This document shows positions 37,701 to 47,900 of a DNA stretch of 64,000 bases, one piece after another. The first letter of the stretch is position 1; each line of letters starts with the position of its first letter. The position numbers were made by a program, and so were the translations under genes. The notes under the pieces are model-generated. The model saw nothing but the letters and a program-made list of their open reading frames with translations. It had not been told where the DNA came from and ran no database searches. Origin of the DNA: Phalacrocorax aristotelis (lineage: Eukaryota > Chordata > Aves > Suliformes > Phalacrocoracidae); contig NC_134282.1 in NCBI RefSeq assembly GCF_949628215.1, positions 18,332,723-18,396,722 on the forward strand, given 5' to 3'.

Positions 37701-38704
37701 CCACTGTCCCAGAAGGTCCCTCAAGCACCTGGCGAGCTCCAGGGTGTGCCCCATGAGCCAGCAGCTTCCCTGGAGAATGGGGCTGCAGTGGGGTGGGATG
37801 GCCCTGCAAGGGCCTGGCTTTGATGTACCACCCTCAGTCCCCCCAGTCCCCCGCATACCCTGGACATGCAGATATCTGGTTTGCTGCAGGCTGGGAAAAT
37901 CTTCTCCCAGACTTGAGAGCTGCAATGGTGCAAATCTCCAGCGGTACGTCCACTGTCCCTATCCTTATCACTACAAAGTGAAGTGACAGGTCCTGAGAGC
38001 TGGCCAAAACACACAGCAGTGTCCCCAGAAATGCTGGTTCCTCACACAGATGCAGAGTTAGGGACATCTTTTCCCCACTGAACCTTGGTTCATCTCAAGT
38101 GACAATTTTTTATCCTGATCTGCCATTCTTAAATGAAACAGTGATTCCTTTTCCATGTCAACTCCCATGGTCTTCCGAGCTTTGGTTTCTCAGTGTTGTG
38201 ATGTCAGCCTAGGACCATGGGCAGTACATCTGTGTTTTGGAGCTAACGCTTCCATGGGAAAGATAATTCCCTTCTGCTCTAAATTGCAATTTTCGGATAG
38301 CTGAAACGGGTTTCCCTTGGGACTTTCCTCTGGAACAGCTGCTTTGCTGAAGCTCTCATCCTGATTTCATCTCTCTCTGGACCCACTTTCTTCTTTCTTG
38401 TGAACCCTTCCCAGCTCTTTGCGCAGACCCAGGGTTACCAGACGACACCGCAGCCACCTGCCACATGCCTTGTGCCTGTCCCTGCAGCTGAGTGTGGCCC
38501 CAAAGCCACCCCACATATGGGGTGCAGGTGGGAAAAGCATGCATGGAGGTGTCCCACAGGTCTTCCCACAATGCTGTTGCCCATCAAAAGGTGATGTGAC
38601 ACAGATTAGGAACATCCCATGAGGTCTCCAGGAGGTGCGTTTGTGGACAAGCCTCTTGCAGCCTGCAGTTTCCTCTCCTTAACCTCCCTGTCTCATCCCT
38701 TTAG
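34057..38704 (+). other. B3GNT7: B3GNT7 intron 1
   Basis: A 4.65-kb intron from GTGAGT to a CCCTTTAG acceptor. It contains a candidate regulatory block near 35060-35290 and a short GGGAT-type simple repeat at 36400-36428. No other exon is supported; the open frames in it are short and lack domains. Confidence 0.8.
36400..36428 (+). repeat. (TGGGA)n simple repeat
   Basis: A short run of TGGGA/TGGGG pentamers inside the B3GNT7 intron. Confidence 0.8.
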
Positions 38705-39911
38705 GAAGAAGACCATCTACAAAACGATTTGCCTCTCCTTCTTGCTGGCAATCACAGTGATGGTGCTGCAACGGGGAATGGCCCCCAGCCAGTTCATGCA
38801 GGGCCAGCAGCAGAAAGAGCTGCCCCCTCTAGAGCCCGTAAAAACGCAGAAGAGAAACAACGCCTTCTCCATCACCAGCACTTTCTGGAAGAGCCAGAAA
38901 GAGAAAGCTTATGTGAAGGAGGAGGAGGAGACCATGACAGCAAAGCAAGAAAAATCCTGGGATGTCACCACTACCAACTGCTCAGCCAACCAGAACTTCA
39001 GCAAGGTGGACTGGTTCAAAGGCCTGGAGCCCAACTTCCAGCAGTTCCTCCTCTATCGGCACTGCCGCTACTTCCCCATGCTGATCAACCACCCAGAGAA
39101 ATGCAGCAGGGACATCTACCTGCTCATCGTGGTCAAGTCTATTATCACACAGCACGACCGCCGCGAGGCCATCCGGAGGACCTGGGGCCAGGACAAGGAT
39201 GTGGATGGCAAGAGGATTAGGACGCTGTTCTTGCTGGGCACACCCTCCAAGGAGGAGGAGAGAGCTAACTACCAGAAACTGCTGGATTATGAAAATCACA
39301 TCTATGGGGACATCTTGCAGTGGGATTTCCTGGACACCTTCTTCAACCTCACGCTCAAAGAAGTCCATTTTCTGAAGTGGCTGACCATCTACTGCGACAA
39401 TGTCCGCTTCATCTTCAAAGGTGACGATGATGTGTTTGTGAGTCCCAACAACATCCTGGAGTTCCTGAAGGACAAGAAGGATGGAGAGGACCTTTTTGTG
39501 GGGGATGTCCTCTACAAGGCCAGGCCGATCCGGAAGAAGGAGAACAAGTACTACATGCCCAGCACCCTCTACAACAAAAGCAGCTACCCACCCTATGCAG
39601 GCGGTGGGGGCTTCATCATGAATGGAGCCTTGGCCAAGAGGCTGCACAAGACCTCGGAGACGCTGGAGTTGTACCCCATCGACGATGTCTTCCTAGGAAT
39701 GTGCTTGGAGGTCCTTAAAGTATCACCTGTTGGACACGAGGGCTTTAAAACTTTTGGCATTGTGAAGAACAAGAACAGCAAGATGAACAAGGAGCCATGT
39801 ATTTTCCGGAGTATGTTGGTGGTTCATAAACTGCTGCCTCCAGAGTTGCTCCAAATGTGGGACTTGGTCCATAGTAACTTGACATGCTCAAGAAAATTCA
39901 ACGTCCTTTAG
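38705..39911 (+). CDS. B3GNT7: B3GNT7, beta-1,3-N-acetylglucosaminyltransferase 7, main exon
   Basis: With exon 1 this encodes a 405-residue type II Golgi membrane protein (human: 401). It adds GlcNAc in beta-1,3 linkage to galactose and is known for building keratan-sulfate and poly-N-acetyllactosamine chains. Visible parts are a short basic cytoplasmic tail (residues 1-10), a single membrane anchor (about 11-25), a stem, and a GT31 catalytic domain from about residue 115. Recognisable GT31 blocks are [20 protein letters not shown], the metal-binding DDD at residues 244-246 (39423-39431), PPYAGGGGF and the [17 protein letters not shown] block. N-glycosylation sequons occur at N95, N101, N218, N294 and N395. 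The C-terminus [13 protein letters not shown] matches the human ending [13 protein letters not shown] closely. The frame is intact and ends at TAG 39909-39911. An in-frame ATG at 38619 lies upstream of the acceptor and is not used in this model. Confidence 0.97.
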
Positions 39912-42230
39912 CTCAGTCTCTCTGGAGAGCTGGGACTGGAGGGGCTGGGACAGCTGATCCCTGCTCCAGGATGGGGTGAGCCTCTGCTGCTGGCACCTTT
40001 GGGGGCACCTCCCTCTGGGGCAAGGAGGGCAGAGACACTGCGCTCGCAGACAGGGTTTGCGATAGTGTTTGCTCCTGTACTGTAATGTGATTCACTATCT
40101 CCAGCTGGGTTGGGGGTTGCTGAAAAAGAGAAAAAAATACCCAAACCAAACCACAACAAATCTAGCACAAAATGAAAAGAGAGAGAGGGGGAGAGAGAGG
40201 GCAGAGGGGCTTGTGCTCTGCTTTAGGTAGCACCTCCACCAGAGCATGATGAACAGCAGGGTGGGGGGAGGCAGAGACGGATGTAGCACAGGCATTTCTT
40301 TGAGATGGTCAGGGTCAGGCTATCCAAGGAAGCTGCTCTGAGGGACTTGAATGGTTTACGAGTATGTGAGCACCCCCAGAACTCAAAAGTGAAGGAGATT
40401 TTATTTGTTATCAAATTTCTCCTCCATGCAAGGCTTTAGTGACATTGACCCTGTGTGCTTTGGCTTCACCCCACCAAGGTCCTCTTTGTGTCCCCACTAT
40501 GCATCTGGGGAAGGGGGCTTTCCTCTGAGGCCAGACCTCACCAGCCCCAAGCCCCCATTACGGTTTCAGCCAGGTGGCCAGGTTATTGAGCGCTTTGTCC
40601 CTGATAGAGGGTCCCAGACAATGGTGGCTCCCAGCACCAGCCCAGTATGTGCTTGTCTCCCCAGCCCCTCTGCTGGCCTCGCTGTGCGTGCACTGGGAGG
40701 AATGCACCCAGCCAAAATTCCTCAGGGATTTGTTCCTCCTGGCAGGAAAGGGAAGGGATGAGGCGGGCTGCTCTTGCCCACGGCCAAGGAAGTGGCAGAG
40801 AAACCCGGTCAGCCCTGAGTGGAGCAGGCTTATCACACCTAGGACCCTGGCTTGAGTACAGGAGTCCCTGGGGCTTGCTGCAAGGAGATCTCCTTGCAGT
40901 AGAGGTGCCCTGGTGGGGTTGCCTTGGAGGGGGACAACAGCCCCCAAAGACCCCATGTGTGCCCACTTCAGGCTCAGCCCTGGTTTTGCAATGGCACAGG
41001 GCAGGTTGGAGAGCATTGGTCCTGCCCCGGCACACAGAACAGGGTCCAAGGGAACAAGGTGAAGGAGGGCTGGTCTTCCACACCATGTCTGCTCCTCTCA
41101 GGGTTACTGCAGTTTTTATTCTGTAGGTTGAGGGCAAGGAACAAAACAGGGAGTGGTATCACAAGACATGGCGCATTTTCTTTGGGCTGAAAGGGCCACT
41201 GGAGCTGTTGAGGGGAGCCCCAAGCCAGCTGGTGTGATGGAAAACCCCAACAAAGAGAGACACATGGCCATGCACGAGGCCACAGATGCTCTCCAGCCAC
41301 CGACTGCAGGAATGAGCAAAGCCACACACATGCATGGGCACCAGCATGCCAGCTCCCAGGTGACAGGCGCTGCACATGCAGGTGTCTCCGTGCACAGGGC
41401 TTGCATGCCCAGATGTCCTTGCGCACGGGTGGACATGCACAGCCACATCCATGGCCCTGCCCACACACAGCAGGACATGGGCACATGCGCGCGCTCTCTC
41501 TCCTCCCCTCTCTTTGGTGCCAGACATTGAAAGGAAAAAGTTTCGACTACCTCAAAGGTCCCCCTGTGCAGTGCCTTTTTTTTTTCCTTTCCGTTTCTTA
41601 ATGTGTTTTGGAAACGGGCCTGTTTCATTTAGTCCAAGTCTGTATGTTCCCCAGGTTAGAAAACAAATAAAAAAAGGGCATAAACCAGCCAAAAAAGGTA
41701 CCCTCCTGCCAAGCCCCACCACTTCTTGGCAAAAGCCCCTCGACTGCTCAGATGAGCTGAAAATTTTAAGAGGAGGAAGAGAAAGAACCTGTTGCTGCCC
41801 TGGGCTCGGCCGTTGGTGCCAGGCTGGCAGTGATACTGTGAAATATTTATGTACCTGGCGGCACCATGTCCCGAGGCAAGTGCTGGCAGTGCAGGGTAGA
41901 GCCCCAAGGGCATTTTTGCTGCCTGCTGGGCTTAGGCAGCACATGACACTTCTTCACTTTCCTGTCCCCTCCCTCCTTCCAATGAGAGCAAGTTCAGAAA
42001 TATTTTCCAAAATGACACCTCCATGATTTATGACAGGTACAGTACATTAGGCTGTATATTTATCCTATGTGCAGGGGACAGCTCTCACTCTCCATTGCAA
42101 TGCGTACAGCAAGCCAGGGCTGCGTGCAGAAATCTCTCAGTGTTGCTCTTCACCTGGTGGGACCCGTACAGAGAAACCTGGTAGATTTGGTGAATATTCT
42201 AGTTTCTAAATAAAGGTTAAAAGAAGGAGA
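39912..42230 (+). other. B3GNT7: Probable B3GNT7 3' UTR and flank
   Basis: No coding block is supported after the stop codon. AATAAA occurs at 41666-41671 and again at 42209-42214; either could end the mRNA. Purine runs occur near 40130-40200. The true 3' end needs transcript data. Confidence 0.5.
42209..42214 (+). terminator. B3GNT7: Candidate polyadenylation signal of B3GNT7
   Basis: AATAAA on the + strand, 2.3 kb after the stop codon. A second AATAAA at 41666-41671 is an equally possible, more proximal signal. Confidence 0.4.
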
Positions 42231-43235
42231 AGAAAAAAACCCAAGCCCTCACGTTGTGCCATTGCTAGCAGGTTTCTGCTGGCCAAAACAACCTGGCTGA
42301 GATCTAGTAATGGGCTACTGTGGCAAAACCACTGCCTGGAGCAGGCATTTGGGGGCTGCAGCTGCGTTGCTCCTGCTTTGCACAGCTTCCTGGTGTGGTG
42401 TTTAACAAGTGCTGGCAGATATTTTCCCCCTTCCATGCACTCCTCCAGCTGCGTTTCAAACCTTGCCGCGACCTACATGGAAAAAGCTGCTTCTGCAGGT
42501 TTGGAAACTCACCTGTTCTGCCGAACACCCTCTCCTCCTCCTGCTCAAGGAGCTCCCCACGTCACTGTCCCGATCACCCTCTCCATGGCACTCCACACAC
42601 CCCACCCTTTTTCCTGAAGCTGAAGCACCACCGTGTCCCCTGGCCACAGCTCAAGGGATACACGTGCCATGGGTCGGCACTGACCCCAGAGCAGACCGAG
42701 CCACGTCTGCAGGGACAAACCTGAATCGGTTTTGAATCTGGCTGAGGTGAAGAGCAGGAAAGCATTGCAGGAGCCCGTGGGTCTCACCTCAGTGTTTGGG
42801 CACTGGGGGCTGTTTCCAGGGCTGGCACCTGGCTTGGCCACTTGGCACGGTGATGGGGAGCGGAGAGGCCAGCCATGGGGACCAGCCCCTGCTGGACCTG
42901 GCAGCCTGGGCAAGCTTCCCTGTGGAACCCAGGATTTCACAGATGCCACAAACGGAAAATGCTGAGCAGCCACGCCTGTGAATACTCTTGCCCTTTGCTT
43001 CTCCAGTGTGACCCAGGGCTGCCTCCTCCGGCTGCAGGACCCCGCCCCATGGTGCCAGCGAATGGTCCAGCCAGGGATCCAGGGTCCCGCCGTGGGACCA
43101 GCACCCATGTTCCAGTGGGAAGGCGGGGCTGGGCCCCACGGGGCAGGGATGGGGTTGACCGCAGGATGAGGAAGGAGGGGAGTTACATGACAGGTAGGGG
43201 GTGGAACGGATGCCGCAGCCCCATCCTTTTGTTCA

Positions 43236-43445
43236 GCCTCCGCCCGCCCTCCCCACAGGGCACCAACCCCCCGCCACGGCGGGTGCGGGGTCCCCCGGGG
43301 CCCACCCGCGGCTCCCGGCCCCGCGCGCGGGTGGGTGCTGCCCCCTGGCGGCCGGCCCCGCCGCCGCCCTCCGACCATTTGCCGCCGGGCTCGGAGGCGC
43401 CGGTTCTAAAATGGCTGATGCTCGAGGAACGGGGGGGAAAACGAC
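43236..43445. promoter_or_regulatory. Small CpG island with CTCF-like motif between B3GNT7 and NCL
   Basis: A compact CpG-dense block in otherwise ordinary sequence. It contains CTGCCCCCTGGCGGCC at 43338-43353, close to the reverse form of the CTCF core (GCCCCCTGGTGGC). A YY1-like AAAATGGCTG lies near 43408-43417. It lies where the two convergent genes end, so it is not the promoter of either. It could be an insulator or the promoter of an unannotated transcript. Function is inference. Confidence 0.5.
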
Positions 43446-44446
43446 TTACAAACCCCTCCGCAGGCCTCCAGCAGAAGCAGCACCCTCAAGCCAAAAGCAA
43501 CCGCTTGCCCACGGGTTTAATATAATACATTTTATCTGTAGAGAAACCCCAGGCAGAAACAGGCAACCACACCAGCAGTTGAGGGGCTACAAGCTCATGG
43601 CCATGAAATAAAACATTCCCAGCGCTTCTACAACATGCAAGGAGGGTAGTCTGCAGGCTTAAGGTCTGGGCTAGCTGGGAAGCAAAAGCCCAGAGGCTGG
43701 CAGAGGATCTTTCGGCAGGGTAGAGGCAGTTGACATTTCAGCCTGCCAGTACCCGTGGCTAGGGGAAGCTCGAACCAACAGCTACTACTGCCCACATTAA
43801 ACCTGGAACAGCAGCTGCCCCCATGCTGCAGTCACTCAAGAGCAGCCTTGTCCCCCCACAACTGCCACTGCAGGACACCAGCCAAGTGGGCAGCTGGGAA
43901 AAGAGGCCAGTGACTACTGCTGAGGGACTGAGCCAGGACCTAGCACCTTCATGCCTGGGATGAAGGATGGACTCACCCTTACCAAGCCTCAGAGGAACAG
44001 TGGCAGGCATGTGTTAGGCTAAGGTGACAAGCACGTGTTTCAATATATTTGCTTCACACTTACGCACAAGTCAAGAGGAGACAAGAGGCAATGCCTGCAA
44101 GAGTCTGATTGAGGTGCAGGGCCTTGGTACAAGATCCAATTTACTCATTTGTTTTAAAAAGAAGTAAAAAAAGCAATTGGCTAGCATGCAGTATTACATA
44201 CATCTTCAGTAAAAAAAAAAAGGTAGGTTGTAGCCATCATATTCCTTACCCCTACTCCATCCTGCAAGCACTCTTTAAGCACAGCACACATACACCATTA
44301 GGAGCTGACATAGGCTAGAGCAGAAACAGGACACTAGCTGCTGCCTGTAACATTAATGACCTTACGACAGAGAAGGCTCAAGACAGACTATTTCACAGCC
44401 CTGTTTTGTTCAGTGGCACAGAGGTAACACGAACCAGCTTAGGTCC
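43446..44446. other. Spacer downstream of NCL, no gene recognised
   Basis: Unique sequence between the CpG island and the NCL polyadenylation signal. AATAAA (+) at 43607-43612 and ATTAAA (-) at 43516-43521 occur but have no clear owner. Confidence 0.4.
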
Positions 44447-44452
44447 TTTAAT
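44447..44452 (-). terminator. NCL: Candidate polyadenylation signal of NCL
   Basis: The minus strand reads ATTAAA here, about 380 bases after the stop codon. The sequence just before it (GAATGTTTTATCAT, then GCTTCAGC) resembles what I recall of the distal human NCL 3' UTR, which supports this region being transcribed 3' UTR. Confidence 0.55.
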
Positions 44453-44830
44453 CTGTCCAAGTCAGGGTGCTGAAGCACAAATGATAAAACATTCTGCATT
44501 TTTACAGCAAAAATGCTACAGAAGTTATAGGAAAAAAAAATATTTTTGTACATGGGTAAAACATTATAAATTCAAGACAACTCACAGACAAGGGCTAAAC
44601 TCCCACATCTATCTCTCATATTTTAAAAAGTTCATTTGAATAGGCAAGCAGTCAAAATGGCTTGCTCTCTCTTCCTTGAAATGAAAATTTTATCTTCCAA
44701 GTGGCTCACAGCACTGCTTCGCATCTTGGAATGTCCTCCGAAGGCTCCGCCAAGATAAAAGGAGAATAAAAACCCCCGGAGTCCTTTCAGATAGTCTCAG
44801 AGAGCAGGAGAAGGGAAAGATAAGGGAAGT

Positions 44831-44913
44831 TTATTCAAACTTTATCTTCTTCCCTTGCGGCTTGTGATCTCCACCTCCTCCTCTACCTCCTCGGAAGCCA
44901 CCTCCTCCTCTAC
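44831..44913 (-). CDS. NCL: NCL coding exon 15 (RGG tail end and stop)
   Basis: The acceptor TTTCTAG precedes 44913. It encodes GRGGGGFRGGRGGGGDHKPQ and ends KKIKFE with TAA at 44831-44833. This C-terminus is nearly identical to vertebrate nucleolin. Confidence 0.95.
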
Positions 44914-47900
44914 CTAGAAAGAAAATTGGGTCAAGGAGAGTTACAGGTATCCCTGCACAGATACCACTGCCCTTCCAAGCCCATCCTGATTTACATCAAG
45001 CACTCTGTGGCAGCACTACAGCATAATCCCAAGAATGGCTTGGGATTAATTTTTAAGCACCCCTCCTTAGAACGGCAGCATTTGCCTCTTCTCACCTCCA
45101 AATCCTCTGCCGCCACCTCTGCCACCAAATCCACCTCTTCCTCCTCGGCCTCCTCCTCTGCCGCCACGACCACCAAATCCACCACCACGTTGAAATTCAC
45201 CCTTTGGCTTGGCAAAATCAAGGATCACTTTGTTTCCATCTATCTCTCCATCCTCCATGGCTTCTTTAGCTGCTTTGGCATCTTCTGGAGAGCTGAAGTC
45301 CACAAACCCAAACCTAGGAAACAGGTTGAGAAAAAGTCAGTCAGGCTCTGCAAGCTGTAGCACCACCTATGGGTACTTGACCGCAATTGCTTCAGGAACA
45401 AACACCCGCACTCTGCAACCACACAGGGATTAGGACAGCGCTAGTTGTAGAACAGCAGTGGCTGATCACAATCGATGGGAGCCCCGTTGTGAGTTTGCCA
45501 GTACCGAACAGTTAATATCCTTCTCGTGCGAATCCATAGGCTGCCACGGGTTTTTTGGCAGGAAGGAGCTCATTGAGAAGTGAGAACATGCCGCCCTCTA
45601 TGAACAGACCCAAAGCTGTAAGCTTGTTCTCTGCGTCCATGCAATTTACTAGTGTCAAAGAATCACCCACATGAGCATTAGAAACAACCTGCACTGCATA
45701 AATCAGTTAAAGTGAGGCTTTTTGTAGCAACAGAACTAGCCCCAGGTGATGTTTACCGTACCCTTTAGATGATCCAGTGTCTCTGTCTGTGACTATTCTA
45801 GCACTTATAGAGCCTTCAAATGATTCTCTTAACGTCTCCTCTGTGGTGTCCTCAGAAAGGCCTCTGACAAACAATGTTTTGCTTTGTTCTGTAGAAAGAG
45901 AATACATTGAGATCATTATGTCTGAGCAAGGCAACCATATGTCTCTTAACATCACACCCAGCTTGCACTACTGGCTCCTAGAACAGCTCATGGGGCTAAG
46001 GGGTTTGTTTTGAAGTAACAGCTCAGCTTAACAAAGCCCAACTTTTTCAGGACTGCAGTTAGAACCTCATGTCAAACTATCTCCATCGGCCAACCTGGTA
46101 CTGTCAAAATGACTTTTTTTTTTAAATAGATGCTTGCATTTATCAATAGGGATACTAACTGGACAGGCACTGCTGGATCAGCACTTGACTATCTAGAGGA
46201 CTTCGGCAATAGTTTCATCAGCATTTCAGATAATCAGTCATCATATCCAGCACACTTGCTTGCTATGCAAGCCTTCAGCCCTAAGTTTGCATGAAGGGTA
46301 CACTCCTGCCACAGCTGTCTCAAGATCAAATGATCAAACATGGAACACTTACGATTAAATCCTCCTCTTGCATTCGCGTTCCCTTTCTGCCACGCTGGTG
46401 AACTGAATTCCAGTCTGATTGCTCTGCCTTCAATCTCTGTGTTGTTACAGGAATTCAATGCCTCTTTGGCATCCTCAGTTGTTGGAAATTCTACAAACGC
46501 GTACCTATTCAGAGAGGAAGATTTCAGTCAGCCTGGGATCTGTGGAGGTTAAGTCATTCCCAATACCAGCTCCAGAGTCAGGAGAAAGGCACAACATACC
46601 CTTTAGGTCTGCCCTGGTTGGTCTGTGGCATCTTGATGGAAGAAGCTTTCTTGAACAGTTCTTGGAGAGTCTCTTCTGAAGCAGCGTATGACAGGTTGTT
46701 GACAATTAGGGTCTTTGACTCCCTCTCTCCACCTCCTATGGAGAAAACTCAGACCTGTAAGTGCAGGTTTAGAGGAAGAGCACACTCTCCTTTTCCAGGC
46801 ACATCCTCTCTAGAACAGTAGTTGTTGCTCCCTCCTCACCCCAAGGTGAGGCACAAGGTAAGTACAACACTATTTCGGTCACCTAAGACTAGTTGTCCCC
46901 TCTCTCCTAAACATGCAGTACAGACATGAAATGCACAGGATGCAGAGCACAAGTCAGGCAAAAGGTATCTGCCTGCTATCTTACAGTTTTCCTGCAGTGC
47001 TTCAAGTTGCTGTGTCCTTAGCAAACTCCTGAAACAAGTGGAATTAAATCCTAAGTGTCATTTGCATGCACATTATTGGTCTGGAAAAGTACCTTTCTGA
47101 TGTTCTTGATGGCTCTTCTCACCAGTGAAGTCAATGACCATGGCACGACCATCAATCTCTGTGCCCTGCTTCTCCTCCAGAGCTTTGTTTGCCTCAGCTT
47201 CTGTTTTAAATTCAACATAGGCCATCCTACAGCACAGAAAAGAACATAAACAAATGCTTCCTTCAAGGAACAACTAAGTTAATGAGTGGCAGGAAAAGGA
47301 TGTGGAAGAAAAATGCTTCAAATATTATCATTTGCAGTACAGCTAACGTAGCGGGTCACTTAAGGTAGCTTAAGGACACAAGCTTCTCAAAATATGCCGA
47401 GTCTGAGGAACAGCAAACATCCAACAGTCCTCTTGGCTACATACCCTTTGCTGTTCCCCTCCTTGTTCATTACTATTCGGATTTCTTGTGCGTTTTCAAA
47501 CACATCTCTCATTTCATCTTCAGTTAAGCGGTAGGGCAGATTCTTCACAAACAGTGTTCTAGCATCTCTCTCTGCAAAGAGAGAAAAAAGTTACTTTCAC
47601 ATTACCAGCTAAAAATCCCTTATCTACACAGCCACTTCAGTGAGGACCAGGGTGAGTAGATCCAGCAGAAAATAAACCACAATAAGCATTCGTATTTTCA
47701 GAAGTTGAAAAAGTGACCATTACAACATTTAATTAGGCTGCCATTGTGCTTCTCTTAAGGGCACCAAGTTCAGAAAATAGGTCCTAAAGCTTCAGAAAAA
47801 GCCATGCCTCCTCCTCAGACCTCCCAATATGCACTATATTTCTTGGGGTCACATTTCCAGATATACTAGTCTGAACGTGCCTATTTGTATGTTAGCATGA

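Noticed and set aside
38729-39647. 163-codon (+) and 221-codon (-) frames inside the B3GNT7 exon
   Set aside because: Shadow frames of the well-supported B3GNT7 coding sequence.
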